NCBI RefSeq assembly: GCF_000485595.1
Contig: NW_014577627.1
Coordinates: 34,942 to 71,719 of the forward strand
DNA from: Priapulus caudatus
Taxonomy: Eukaryota > Priapulida > Priapulimorpha > Priapulimorphida > Priapulidae
DNA: 36,778 bases
Direction: 5' to 3'
This document shows positions 11,531 to 24,600 of the stretch, piece after piece. The first letter of the stretch is position 1. Every line of letters starts with the position of its first letter. The notes below the pieces were generated by a model. The model was not told the DNA's origin, made no database searches, and saw nothing but the letters and a program-made list of their open reading frames with translations. Position numbers and translations under genes: made by a program.

Positions 11531-11708
11531 CAGGGCCGTACGCAGCAGGGGGGCAGCAGGGGCAGTTGCCCCCCCTAGAGATTTTCAGAGTATGCCTTTT
11601 AATGGGACAAATAGGGCAATAGAGGGCGTGGGGAGTACCTTTGCCCCCCCTACAGAAAATGTCCTGCGTATTTGCCCCCCTACAGAAAATTTCCTGTGTA
11701 CGGCCTTG
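11531..11708. mobile_element. Short hAT-like MITE, 178 bp
   Basis: The termini CAGGGCCGTACGCAG (11531) and CTGTGTACGGCCTTG (ends 11708) are near-perfect inverted repeats. The flanks TCGGAGAGC and TCGGAGACG agree at 7 of 9 positions, consistent with an aged 8-9 bp target duplication. Inside are G-runs and two tandem copies of a TTGCCCCC-CTACAGAAAAT unit. Confidence 0.7.
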
Positions 11709-12094
11709 TCGGAGACGCATATACATCAACCTATAAAAAAAAGTACCTAGACCTGTGTAGCCCCTTGAGTTACAGGGGTAGCCCTACTCTACGTGTAGCA
11801 TGAGCAATAGCTAGAGCTACGAAAACAGCATCACTGTGCTGGGAATGTCAAAGGAGTACACAGAACCAGAAATTAATGTGCGTCAATAAGGAAATTGCTA
11901 CAAATCAAGGATTTATGGGACATTTTAAACCACTTTCAGCGTTGCCGGCATAAAAATTAAAGGCCTGGGAAAAAACTAGCCCGACCAGGCTCTACGACTG
12001 GTTGACGTCATGTAAATTATAACAAGTAAACTCGGGATAAGAGACTTTCAATACAATACGATGTCTTCATACAGAACTTTTCTTTTCAAAATTG

Positions 12095-12300
12095 GTGTGC
12101 TTAATCACAGGCCTTTAGAGGCTCAAGTTTCAAGAAGAGTAAAAGAGAGAAGCGAGCAAAGCCTCCAACGGCCTGTGGTAAACGAGCGAAGCGAACGAAC
12201 CGCTTCGCCTTTTTACCAGGCCTTGGAGGCGGTGCAAATCCACTTTAGGCACCTTAGGTATCACGAAGTGATGCACAGATTTCTGTGTATCATCAACTAG
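12095..12300 (+). repeat. Repeat family Q, copy 1
   Basis: Contains GAGGCTCAAGTTTCAAGAAG, GGTGCAAATCCACTTTAGGC and GATGCACAGATTTCTGTGTA. The same landmarks occur in reverse order and orientation at 17125-17265. This copy has about 50 extra bases in the middle (GAGCGAAGCGAACGAACCGC), itself partly palindromic. Non-coding. Confidence 0.75.
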
Positions 12301-12651
12301 GGGGCATTCTTAATGTGAACAGACAAGAGACCATTCCTCACACTGCATAACAACAGTTAGGAAGGCGAGGAAAGCTAAGCCACAAGCCTAGTCTAGTAGT
12401 CAAAAGCTATGAACGATGTGTGACGTTCAAAGCTATATCTCCATAATAAGAAGAGGTATGGAAACTAAGTAAAGTTTGAGTGAGAGGTGGATGTCCAACG
12501 CTAATTTAGATGTAATTTTTATCGAGTTGCACGTAATATATCATCGGTAAAATTAGGCAAGCAATTAAATGTTGAATTTCACGTATTTTGGAGTGTCATA
12601 CTCCTCCTATATTATCTTACTCCTGATACTACTAATACAGATCTAAAATCT

Positions 12652-12806
12652 ATGATAGGCTTTGCTATACCTACTGGTAGTACAGTAATAAAGATACAGC
12701 TGTGTAACTTTAATGACTTTGCTATATTAACATGTCATCATGGATATGCGTCGAACGCGAGCGTAGTGGGTGGTGGTGGGGGGAGGGCTCTAATAGCAAA
12801 AGCAGT
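12652..12806 (+). repeat. Direct repeat pair, copy 1
   Basis: The block from CTGGTAGTACAGTAATAAAG through ATTAACATG and GGATATGCGTCGA to GGGCTCTAATAGCAAAAGCAG is repeated at 13264-13430. The two copies flank a fragment of the 1.2-kb repeat family, so they could be ends of one compound element. Confidence 0.75.
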
Positions 12807-12817
12807 TCAGTCCTTTG

Positions 12818-13262
12818 TTAACAGTCAACAAATCCATGTTTAACCCTCCTCTTGAGGGTCAAAAGGTTATCAGACACTTATTGTTCGCACGTCAGCAGAA
12901 AGTAGATTTCATGGTCCTTTCAATAAAGTGATAAAAACGGTAGGTCAGCGCTGAAACAAAAAAGTTTTGCACTCGGTCCGTTAGACCACGTCCTCAGAAA
13001 ATGTCTGATATCTGACCTTTCCCACACTGCCCTTTGACTTGTGACCTCCAATTTCGCGCTGGTGATGGGTTTCCTCCCCATCACACTATACATCGAATAT
13101 TAAGAGCGTAGGTCGAGCCGTTGAGATTTGGGCCGCAATTCCGTATTTCCTCCAAAAACCTTAAGTTAAGGGGAAAATATTCCCCCTCCATTGACACATC
13201 TTGACCTTTGACCGTTGACCCCCTAAATTCGACATCCCGAGACCTTTTTGCCCCCCTGGGGT
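12818..13262 (+). repeat. Internal fragment of the 1.2-kb repeat family
   Basis: Matches the middle of the full copies at 19832 and 24352 through landmarks such as TTTAACCCTCCTCTTGAGGG, TTTCATGGTCCTTTCAATAA and CCTTAAGTTAAGG. Its right end stops where the direct repeat at 13264 starts. Confidence 0.8.
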
Positions 13263-13263
13263 T

Positions 13264-13430
13264 ACTATATACCGGTAGTACAGCAATAAAGATACAGCTG
13301 TGTAACTTTAATGACTTCGCTATATTAACATGTTATCATGGATATGCGTCGAGCGCGAGCGTAGCGGTGGTGGTGTTGGGGGTAGAGTGGAGGGAGGGGG
13401 CGGGTGGAAGGGGCTCTAATAGCAAAAGCA
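13264..13430 (+). repeat. Direct repeat pair, copy 2
   Basis: Second copy of the 12652 block, sharing GTAGTACAGCAATAAAGATA and CATGGATATGCGTCGAGCGC with single-base changes. It has a longer G-rich insert before GGCTCTAATAGCAAAAGCAG. The stretch 13500-14880 that follows is gene-free. It includes a diverged repeat tail around 13590-13935 (ACGGACATACGACGGCCGAC) and otherwise AT-rich sequence. Confidence 0.75.
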
Positions 13431-14889
13431 GTTGCCGCAAATGGCGCGCGCAAGTGTCATCAATAATCAAAGATGGCATTACCCTTAATTGTCAATGAAA
13501 TCTTGTAAAACGAACCAGACGAGTGTGACACCACAGACTGTTTGTTATCTGCATGTCTATAAAATATGCTATATATATAATTGTAAAACCCTACCTTATT
13601 TGCATAATTTTTTTATTAAATATCAAAACCCCTAGCCCTTATTCACTCACATACCAAAAATGAGCAAAATCCGTTGAACCTGAACTGACTAATGGCAATT
13701 CCCATTTTTGCCAAAAAATTGCCGTGGCTCGAAAGTACGTCGACTGGCGTGCTCCAAAACAGGACGTTTAATATGGGAGCATAGCAGCAACAACTGTACC
13801 CAATTTCAAACATGTGGGTCAAATGGTTCCTGAGTTATCGTTGACCGTAGCCAAATGTTGACGGACATACGACGGCCGACGACCCATGGCAATAGCTCAG
13901 CTTGACGATGTCAAGGTGAGCGAAAAACCACCCCAACACACGTACATATTATAAGTACTGTACAGGTAAAATAATAAATAAGTTTTTATTTTAAACATAA
14001 AAAACAGCATAAATGCACATAAAATAACACTGACAAGGACAACTGGTTTTGTTTGAAAATGTCAATCTACAAGTTTGTAATACCTAAATATCTAGACAAA
14101 ATGCTAAATGTCAGTCATGACCTCAGATTTTACAGAATAATGCACCATGCCACCAATCAGCAGTCATATAAACCAAATTACTATATTTGCACAAGTATAC
14201 TTACGTTTATAGTATCAAAAACTGCACTTTATTATAGTATAATAATGGGGTATATGGGTAATATAATATATAAATGGGTCCTGGTAACATCAAACCCATG
14301 TATATTGCTGCTCTACATGGTATATAAATCACACTGTTCAAATACGTGGCAAAATAGCAAACATGAAAAGGAAACTAATGCCAAAAAACGTCATGAAAAC
14401 TGATAAACCAAACAAAAACATACAATTAAAACAACTATAGCTTATAGTTATAGTAGTAAACATGTTATAGCCACTCACATTTACCACTATTGTAATCTTT
14501 CTTGATCACTGTTTTTATAGATACGATAAGTGTCTCTAACGTATTTTCTCCTATGCGCCTGTAAAGAAGGGCTTCGAGGTAATTTTTAATCAGGATTAGA
14601 AACAAATTATCTATTCGGACACATGGTTGCCACAAAACACCATTATTTAAGTAACCTTTTCCAAAATATGAATAAAAACGGAACAATTATGTAGTATAAA
14701 TAGTTGTCATATACATTATGTTGTAAAGAAATATTTAAAGGTATCTTTGTAACCTCACTCATAATTACACTTTAACAATTACAAAAACAATAGGTTATAA
14801 TTAACTTGCTCCAAAGTATCTTGTACCTGTATATGAATAATTATTCTGAGAAGAGTTCTGACAAGGTGTTACATGTCGTTGGGCCTGGT

Positions 14890-15190
14890 GAATCCATTGG
14901 TGGTTGCTCCAATTCATAAGCACTTGCTACTGGGAATAGTGAATACGTTGGTAGTTGTTCCGACTCACACCCACTCGTTGATGTGGCTAGTAAATCCGTT
15001 ACTGGTTGCCCTACTCTATAACTACACGTCGATATGAGACTATAGTGAACTGCACTCGTTGATGGGACTAGTAAATCTGTTACTGGTTGCCCTACTCTAT
15101 AACTAGTCGTTGATATGGGACTAGTAAATCTGTTGATGGTTGCCCTACTGTATAACTACTCGTTGATGGGACTATAGTGAATCTGTTGGT
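14890..15190 (-). repeat. Decayed tandem repeat overlapping the DNMT3 stop codon
   Basis: On the minus strand, units of about 53-60 bp share the core CAACAGATTTACTAGTCCCA and GTTATA(C/G)AGTAGGGCAACCA. About six diverged units run from 15190 to 14890. The first unit encodes the last DNMT3 residues ([13 protein letters not shown]) and the stop TAG at 15172. Later units still give related peptides in other frames (SSYTVGQPSTDLLVP; SAYELEQPPMDSP), so the array was probably once coding. Confidence 0.7.
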
Positions 15191-18100
15191 GGTTTCTCCA
15201 CTTCATACGTGCTTGCTGCTGCAACAGCAGTGTTACTCAATGGCGAGAGTACAGAGTTCCCACTGCTTGTTGGGACAGAGATGTCACTGGACTGCTGCTC
15301 CATGGCTGTATCACTGGTTGCCATTATATCACTTTGTTCTGTAGACATATAGAACTTAGCTATTGGCTTTAACAGATGATGAATCACAGGAACACTCCAT
15401 GCTTTCCCCAATAGCTTCTGTCTTTGACCCACAGAAAGATTGCCAACATCTGTGTAATGATCCGGGAATCCAAACAATCTGTTAAAATACATTAAAATGT
15501 CACAATAGATATATCAAAGAAAGGAACTGAATCGCACCAGTCCCTAATCAAAGCAAATTCAGAGCCAAAGTTTGCTCATGCTACTCATGCTACCTCATCC
15601 AGCTGTCATCCCTGTTTTCAATCAACTTGCTTTTCAATGAGCATCGAGTAGTTTCTGAGAAAACTCATTAGATCTATATGGTTTGTCATTTGTTTGAATT
15701 GATTCTTTGACTTTGCGATAGAGACCAACTCATATTAAACCCTCATGTTATGTGTGTTGACCACCCATATTTTGTGCATGGTGCTATTGCTATTGAATCA
15801 AAACCAAGAGCACTATTAGTTTATTTTGTCTTTGCCATTATAATTGAGGAATAAAATTCCTCTTAAAACTAGTTTTTTTTAAACCTTGATTTCATTTCGG
15901 TTGAAAACCAGGGCTAGTCTGAACATGGCTGATGAATGGTGACACTTACCTCTCCAGCTCAGTACTCCATAGTGTATCACCGACACCATTCATCTGCACA
16001 GGGAATAGCTTTTCTTGTTTGCCCTGTCGTAGAGAGTTAGGCCTCGTGGTAATTGTCCTCACTTTTTTAACCTGTACAAAAACCATGCAGTAAGTTAATG
16101 GTAAACCAGGTTCTATCATAATTATGATTAGGCGTGGGTTTGATATCGTATTTCATTGTCCCGAGTTGGTTGTACATCAATTCTGATGCCGAGTTCACTA
16201 GAGCCTGTACAGATAGCGCCAACCAGACACGCAGGATATCTGCCAGGAAAACAATCAGACACAAACCTAATGTATTGTTTAAGGTAATGTTAAGTTCAGG
16301 TTTTTTTTTATTCTATCATGTATTATCTATTATCTATTATGTACCCTCGATTGAATCTTAGTAGTTAATATACACCCTATACAGCCACAGAGATTAATTT
16401 TCCAGAATTCATACCACAGCTTTTCTGTTACAGCTGGACGTTAATATTTCACTGATGCTGCTCGCTTCTCCTCTCTCCTCCACGTGAAGGGGAGCATGAC
16501 TGAAACCATATTAATTGTAACACACGTGCACATGTTAAATATTTTCATCAACAACGCAATGATAATTAACTTCTGTCAAAATACACTGAAAAGGTATCTA
16601 CTCACGCTCATATGCACTCATTACAGTTAAAAAAATTTACGTACCTGTACAGGCCAGGAATGTTTCCCCAGAAATATCTCGCTCTTTTCTGAGCTGAGAA
16701 CAACTGTGCATCCCACATGGCTGGTTCACACTGTAATGAAAGGAACTTTTACTTAGCAAATCACTACACGATATGTTAGCCATTAAGTAATCAATATTAG
16801 TAAATAGAGTTAAAAACTAGCAATTATAGCTTCATTGAGGTGAGGATTGCTATATCTGACATGTTTGACATGTTTGATCTGTACTGAGATCACCAATTGT
16901 GTTTGTCAATAGAGTACCGAAGTGTGACGTCACGGTGGCATGACAACGAACCCACTGGTTCTACACAACCCACTGCCTCCATAACATTAACTGCGTGAAA
17001 ATGTTGTGCGTACGTAAAACACGAGTGTGTGCGCTGCAGACAGCGGTAAAGCATCGGTAGCAAGTCGATCTTACAATATTTAATATTTTGCATCATTCCT
17101 TGATATACGGAAAGTCTGTGCATCAGTTGATGATACACAGAAATCTGTGCATCACTTTGTGATACCTAAGGTGCCTAAAGTGGATTTGCACCCTTGGAGG
17201 CATCGCTCTTTTACTCTTCTTGAAACTTGAGCCTCCAAGGGCCTGTGTCTTAATCACCGTAAACAATTTATGTAATAAACATGCAGCCAGCAGATTTCCC
17301 GTTGCGTTGGAACCCGTACGGAATAATATAGCCAGTAGGACTATAGGCCCCTAATTCAGTAATTGAAGCCAAGGCCAAGGCAATGCAATACCCCGTACTT
17401 ATTACTGCCAATAGCAACGGGAAACGCGTTGGGAGCGATTTTCCGCAATATGTTATGTTATGTTCTCGTACTTGTCGGTGTCGACTGCACCATCATACTG
17501 AATGATACTAAGTTACTACTAGTACTACTACTAGTAGTACTGGCCCAGTAGTACTAGTACTAGTAGTAGTAGTAGTAGGTCCTAGTAGTAGTCCTACTAC
17601 TACTAGTACTACTACTAGGCCTTCAACAGTCAGTGTCATAGATGATACTAGTATTCTCGATCTCTTCGCCATTAATACCATGTAATGTACCTTTGTCGTA
17701 CATCCGTTGGAAATTTGCTAGTATCGGCAATGTTTAAGTAGAATTCCTACACGTATAACATTCGTTTAAAGATATCAATAATAGCTATACTTCTTTCAGA
17801 CGATTCAGAAAAATTAACAACAAAGAAGATATAGATGGATGATGGACGATATCACATCGTCAACCTTATCGACCAATCACGTTATTGCCGAGTTTATACA
17901 TAGTCCAATCACAAATGGCTGCACTAAACACCAGAGCAGCCGATAACCACTAAAATCAATCTCAGATTGAATCTGCAGACTGCAATGAGGCCACTGATCT
18001 CTACTATACTAACGTTAGTATAATAGATATCAGTGAATGAGACGTACGTTAGACAACACTGAAAACCCTGACATGTAATTTAGAGGATAACCAAAGAGCC

Positions 18101-21100
18101 TATATTGATAAATATCAATACAGGCGCTTTGGGATAACCTATAACAAGGCTATATTTTTGCTCATAGGGTCTATGTCCCCAGGGTACTGCCGGAATGTAC
18201 CCTGTGTACGGTCCGGTATACCGGAACGTACCCTAGCTGGTCAACAATTCTGCATTTCCTCCCTATACCTTAAGTTAAGGAGGGAATGTTCCCCCTTCTT
18301 TTACACCCCTTGACCTTTGACCCTCAGCTTCAACATCCCAACTCGTTTTCGGATTGCCCCCTACATCCCGACTTTCGAATACGTACGTCGAGCCGTTTAG
18401 ATTTGTGCCCAACTGTTGACGGACGCAAGGACGCACGCTCATGCGATTCTACAAGCTGCATCTCACTATGTCAGATGAGCTAATAAATTGTGCTCAAGGT
18501 GAAAAGACCCTATTATAAACGCATGATTACTCAGAATTCTCAGTTATACTTATAGCTATACAACCTGTGATTATTACCAGTGATGGATTAAGGTATGCAA
18601 TTTATTTAAAGGGATACTTTCCTCTAGAAGTTGAGAATATATTATGATAGTAGATTTATAAATAATAGCACATACCTATAAATGTCTATAATTACACATT
18701 CACGTTTGTCATAAAACAACATTGAATTTCAAAATCTTTATTTTTGGGCGCTGACATGACACCCGCGACCATGCTGCCAACCTGAAAAAGTTGCGCATTT
18801 GCAAATTTATTTTGCACGTTAGAGACCGATGGCTAATCACAAAATTGCAATTATATTTATACCTAAAAGCTATTTAACCGAACGATATTAATTTTAGGAC
18901 AAATTTATCCATATTATAACTGAAACTATGTCGTTTATAAGATATTGCAATCCTTCTGCTTTTAAATTAATAAATAAGCAACACCCTCGGTCTGTAGCCT
19001 GCAGCCGAAACGTTGCTTTGCGCAACTTTTTCAGTGGGCGCGCTGCCAGTGGCGCCAACGTCGTTGTAAGCAATGGTATAGCCGTCAGCTTTAAAACATT
19101 AAAAAAAAATATCTCTAATAAATATTGAACCATAAAACTTTTTATGAAGCGTAATTGTAACCTATTGATCTTAGCTGAAAATATCTGAAGAACCTAGAGA
19201 AATGTATCCCTTTAAACACATATGGATCCAGATCATGTTAACCAGTGAACAGTAGCCAATTTGGAATCACACCGCACAACCGAAAACATGTACAAGCCAC
19301 ACGGCACGCAACTACATCTATAACTACAGTACCTCCAGAAACTTAGATATGGTTGCTTTGCAGTCTGCTGGCATTGTCACTACGTTTTCATACAGCCAGA
19401 ACAGATGGCGATTTGATGGGTTACTCTGCTGGATGCACTTTAGTATCCGATAGAACTCGAAGAACAGTACTCCTGAACCTCCTGCTCAAAGCCAACACTC
19501 ATATTAATTAACAGATCTACGACTGTATATTCTTTCACTAACATCAATTGTTTTGACTTTAACAGCCATGTGATACACGTTTATATTCCAATGATAAAGT
19601 ACTTTCACTACAATGACAATTTAACATTTCTATGAAAAGACTACCAGAAGATATCCCACATACCATATATACCCTTGCGAGATGGATTCACAAGAGAGAG
19701 GTCATTGCATGGTGATCCACCGATTAGAAGGTCAATTGGGCATAGTGATGCAATCTGTGCATAAAATAGTAACGAATATACCTTTCAACATTCCTAACCA
19801 CACTGAGCTATTGGTGGCACTCTAAATGTATACAAGTGCCGCGGAGCGACAGCGCTCATCTAACGTCTACTGCGGTGACTCTGTGGTAGAGTGGTGGGAT
19901 TCTAGTAAACCCTGTTAGTCCCAAATGTGTTCACATACACGCCGAAACAGTGGAAGGCACAGGGATGGTATCAGGAACCTTCTCAAAAGAATGTTCGTTG
20001 GGATCGTTATGAAAGTTGCCACGAGATGGCGCGTACGTTTAAGTGTCTTAAGATTAAAGATGGAAGCTCCCACCGTACGTAGTAGCAACAACTATTTGCA
20101 AGACAGAATAGGTAAGCACTCATCCATTTACCTACGCAAGCCTACAAGCTGAAATAGAGAGCTGCCACCTGTAACTAATTAATGCAGAAAAAAACTACAC
20201 AGTACTATTACCACCACATGCACTGGCAGTGGCCAATTGCAGTGGAATATACGTTACATGTAACACACTGACAGTACAGAATGCCATCGAAATTATGCGA
20301 TTTAAAGAGCATAAACCTTCTTCAACCAAATTTAGCTTTTGAAATTTCACTGTGACATTGTAGCCTCATACATCCAGGCATGTATAGATTCTACTAGCAA
20401 ACCCGGCAGTCAAGTTCTTTCTAACAGTAAACAAATCCATGTTTAACCCTCCTCTTGAGGGTCAAAATGTTATCCTACACTTACTCTTCGCATGTCAGCA
20501 GAAAGTACATTTCATGGTCCTTTCAATAAAGCCATAAAAATGCTAGGTCATCGCTGAAACAAAAAAGTTTTTCAATCGCTCCGTCAGACCATGTCCTCAG
20601 AAAATGCCTAAAATCTGCCCTGTGCCCCATTGACCTTTGACCTGTGACCTCTAATTTCGGCACAGTGATGGCTTTTCCTACCATGATGCTTTACACCGAC
20701 TATCACGAGCCTAGGTCGAGCCGTTCAGATTTGTGCCGCAATTCCGTATTTCCTCCTATACCTTAAGTTAAGGGGGAAATATTCCCCCTCCGTTTACACA
20801 TCATTGACTTTTGACCCTTGACCCCCAAATTTGTCATCCCGAGTCCTTTTCACAACCCTCCCCCCCCCACCCACCACGTCCCGAATATCGTGACCGTACG
20901 TCTAGCGGTTAAGATTTGTGCCCAACTGATGACGGACAGACGCAAGCACGGACGCACAATCATGCGATTCTACAATCTGCATCTGACTACGTCAGATGAG
21001 CTCAAAACACAATTACAGGACAAATTAAATACACCCGTTGAAAGTGTGAAAATCAATTGGATTTCCAGTCACAATAAAGAGAACTGTAAACACGAGTACC

Positions 21101-21604
21101 AGGCAAGATATCTGTAGCCTTATATTATTCAGATGGAAGCCAGTCAATGTCAATATGATATTTACTCCATGGCTACACTGTGAGCCTATATAGTAATCAA
21201 GACTGGCTACTAGTGGCAGCACAGCAACTAGCTAGCCCACCTTGCATGATGGAATAGAGCTGATGTCTCCAATCTGTTGCACTTTATTGCCGTAATGAAT
21301 TGATACGACATTCACAGCATCCTGGTCAACTTCACTGGCAAAGTATGTCTCAACTTCCAACCCTAGTTGATCCAGTGCAAACTTGCCTTAATAAAAATGA
21401 AAAGAATTATAGCATATGGCACCAACATACATAGACACACATTGTACAGAAAGCAACAATTATGTAGTATTTATTAAATATGTAGCAATTGAAATTAAAT
21501 CCAGATATTTCAGTATACTATATATTACCAGTTCCAATGCCATCAAAAAGAGAGAGAACTCTGATTGGTCGCTTCTCGACAAAACAGCTTGGATCAATTT
21601 CTCC
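15172..21604 (-). CDS. DNMT3: DNMT3 exons 10-17: C5-methyltransferase domain
   Basis: Motif I FDGIGTG (residues 2389-2395) binds S-adenosylmethionine. Motif [11 protein letters not shown] holds the catalytic cysteine, C2459. Motif VI is YENV (E2505). Motif VIII is RARYFWGN (2539-2546). The target-recognition part [15 protein letters not shown] keeps Arg at the positions of human R831 and R836 (R2585, R2590). Motif X is [15 protein letters not shown]. The FFEFYR helix used for subunit contacts is conserved. All catalytic residues are present, so activity is expected. The residue aligned with human DNMT3A R882 is Val (V2637). About 55 polar residues follow the catalytic core, against almost none in vertebrates. 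Confidence 0.95.
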
Positions 21605-24600
21605 CTGTAAAAATATATTTACACTTTAACGTTGTTTATTAGGAATAACATATTACTACACTTAAAAAATTAAAAACACTTACTACATGTCAGAATGGTT
21701 TAGATTAGTTGAATTAGGTTCTAATAAACAATGAAAGTGAAACCAACGTCATTTCCAAATCATCACTGTCTGGACACCAACACCTTACCATAACATGTGT
21801 CTCTACTTGGAAAAACTTCACAAGCCTCTGTTGCCAGTCACTTCTAGGATGCAACAAACCTTCCTGCTCATATTCAAGAAACAGAAATGTATAAATAACA
21901 CCACCTCATAACACAATGCTTCACTGTAAAAATCATATGTAAAGAAACTGTTTTAAGACTAATCATACATCGTTATCAGAAGCTAGAGAAGCTATACCTG
22001 TACATCTTCACACATAAAGCAACTCCATGGTGATGCACTGCGCACAGTCTCTGCATGTGCATCTCCTATGAGAACTTCTATGCAGCTGAGGCAATACACT
22101 CGGCTGCATTCAAAGTTATCACAAACGTACAGTTCTCCTGCATATCCACACACCACGCAGTACACCTGCAAAGATTTGTTGCAGCTGTGTGACATTATTA
22201 CTATTATTATTATTAGTTGTTCCCAGAAATTCTGTGCAGTTTTCTTTCACATGGTATTACCCCTTAAATTTCATGCTGAATGCAATAAGTACAGTGCAGA
22301 CCCGTTATAACGCAATGGTTGGAGTCCATAAAATGTCATCGCGAAAAAAGCGGGGTCGCACTAAATTGGGGTTATAGATACGTGGCTATATAAGAACAAA
22401 AAAAGGGGGTCCAACGACTCATCGCATTATATCCGAAATCGCATTAACTCGGGGTTCCATTGTAATTCCTATTGGTTTCAACAATTTGACATCACCAAAG
22501 CTACACATCTAAAATTTGATTATCCAACATCTGTGTAAATTACTTACATCACAAACACGCATCAATTCAGTGCATGATTACTTGGTTATATGTGACCCAC
22601 CCATAAAAATGCAATATCTGATAATGCAAGTCACCATCTAGTCGCTACAAATATTAAGGCACTGGATTACATTGGCTGAATCATCTCCATGTGCAAGGAG
22701 GGTCTCAAGAAGTTCCTCCTTACAAGCTTGGCATACACCACCATGGAAAAGAGGATGCTGGTCTACCAACATTACTTCTCCTTGACAACATGAGATGCAA
22801 ATGTCTGAAATAAGAACAGATAACGAATTATTTTTGCCCTCACTCTCTTGATTGTTTTGCAGTAACAATAATATATACACAACCATATAACAGTACCACA
22901 TAATATATTGCCCCAGATTACTACGACAGCCGCAGATATTTACGTGATACTCAGACGGAGTTCATAACATCATAAAACTAGAAACGAGCAGTTGTCGCCA
23001 ACTACATGTATCCCCCGTGATCTAGTATGAATGGAATATCTCTGTAAGGACGTAGAAGGCAGGTAAAGTTAAACGTCAGAGCGGTTAAGATTTGTGCCAA
23101 CTGTTGACGCACGGACGCACGGACATCATGCGATCTACAAGCTGCATCTGACATGTCAGATGAGCTAAAATAAGTATCAATAAGGGCCCTTATTTATGTT
23201 GGCCNNNNNNNNNNNNNNNNNNNNNNNNNGCTTAAATAATCACAAGACAAAAGTTTGTTATGACAACTGCGTGCTGCCTCAGCATGTGCAAGAAGTATGG
23301 AATCTGGTTACCCTAGGAGGCCGAAGAGGAAATGTAAGTCGACGGCTGAGGTCAAACTAAGGTCAAGGGCAGTGGTGGTTTTTGTATCGACAGACCTCCC
23401 CAAGATGTGTAAGATACCAAGTTTGTCGCCGCTAGGTCAATTAGGGGCTGAGTTAGAGAGGCGAGAGAAATATATCAAGGTCAAGGTAAAGTGAAATAAA
23501 GGTCGCAGTGGACCTGGTGGGCAGTTTTTTACCCGATCTCGGATGATCTTCAATTTGGCATGAAGGTGCGTTATGTAAAGCGCAAGACGCATCGCGTTTT
23601 TGGTGTGGGCGGTAGTCATCGTTGCCATCGGTAACAACATTTTTGTGGAAATGTTGTAGAACCTGTAACTTGTGCTGTTTTACGCGATTGTCATGGAATT
23701 GTGCCACACAGGGCCGATAAACAATGTCCCATATTATATATATATTTGATGACAATCATAAATTTAATATAAATTTAAATACAAATTTTAATACACAATA
23801 TTAAATTTAAATTTAAATTTTAAATTTTTAAATTTAAATTTTAATATAAATTTTAATTTAAATTTTAATACAAATGTAAATAATCAAAATTTTATACATC
23901 GGCAAAAGTGCAGAAGTTACAGGTTCTAGAATATTTCGACAAAAAATGTTTTACCATGGCAACGATGACTCCGCCCACACCAAAAACGATTGGCGTCTTC
24001 GCTTTACGATAAACGCACCTTCATGCCGAATTTGAAGATGATCCGAGAAGAACTGCAGCCGTAGAGCTTCACAACGAAATCTCTGCAGCGGCGGCGCGAC
24101 GATGCCAAAACCATAATATCCCCACGAACTTCGTTCGGGGGATTACATAATGACTTATAAGACCCTTTCTGAGGCCAAAAATAAGACATTTTTTACGCGT
24201 ATTTCTGAATAGATCACGACTATTAAAGTACACTAATAATATTTATATACACATTGCACAGCCTGTTTCGCCGAAATTCAAACACAGAAATGTTGAAAAT
24301 TGGTCCTTGGCAAAAAATAAGGACTATTAATTACTTTTCTAAGATTTCACAAACAAGTGCCGCAGACAAGGACAGCGCCTCATCTAACGTCTACTGCGGA
24401 CTCTGTGGTGGAGTGGTGGGATTCTAGTACCAACCCTGTTAGTCCCAAATTGTTCGCATACACGCCGAAACAGTGAATGCCACATGGATGGTATCAGGAC
24501 TTCAAAGAATTGTTCGTTGGGATTCGTTATGAAAGTTTGCCAACGAACGATGGCCGCGTAACGTTTAAGTGTCTTCGATTAAAGATGAAGCTCCCATCAT

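Noticed and set aside
12061-13498. Short plus-strand frames of 60-96 codons
   Set aside because: They fall in repeat family Q, the direct-repeat pair and a 1.2-kb family fragment.
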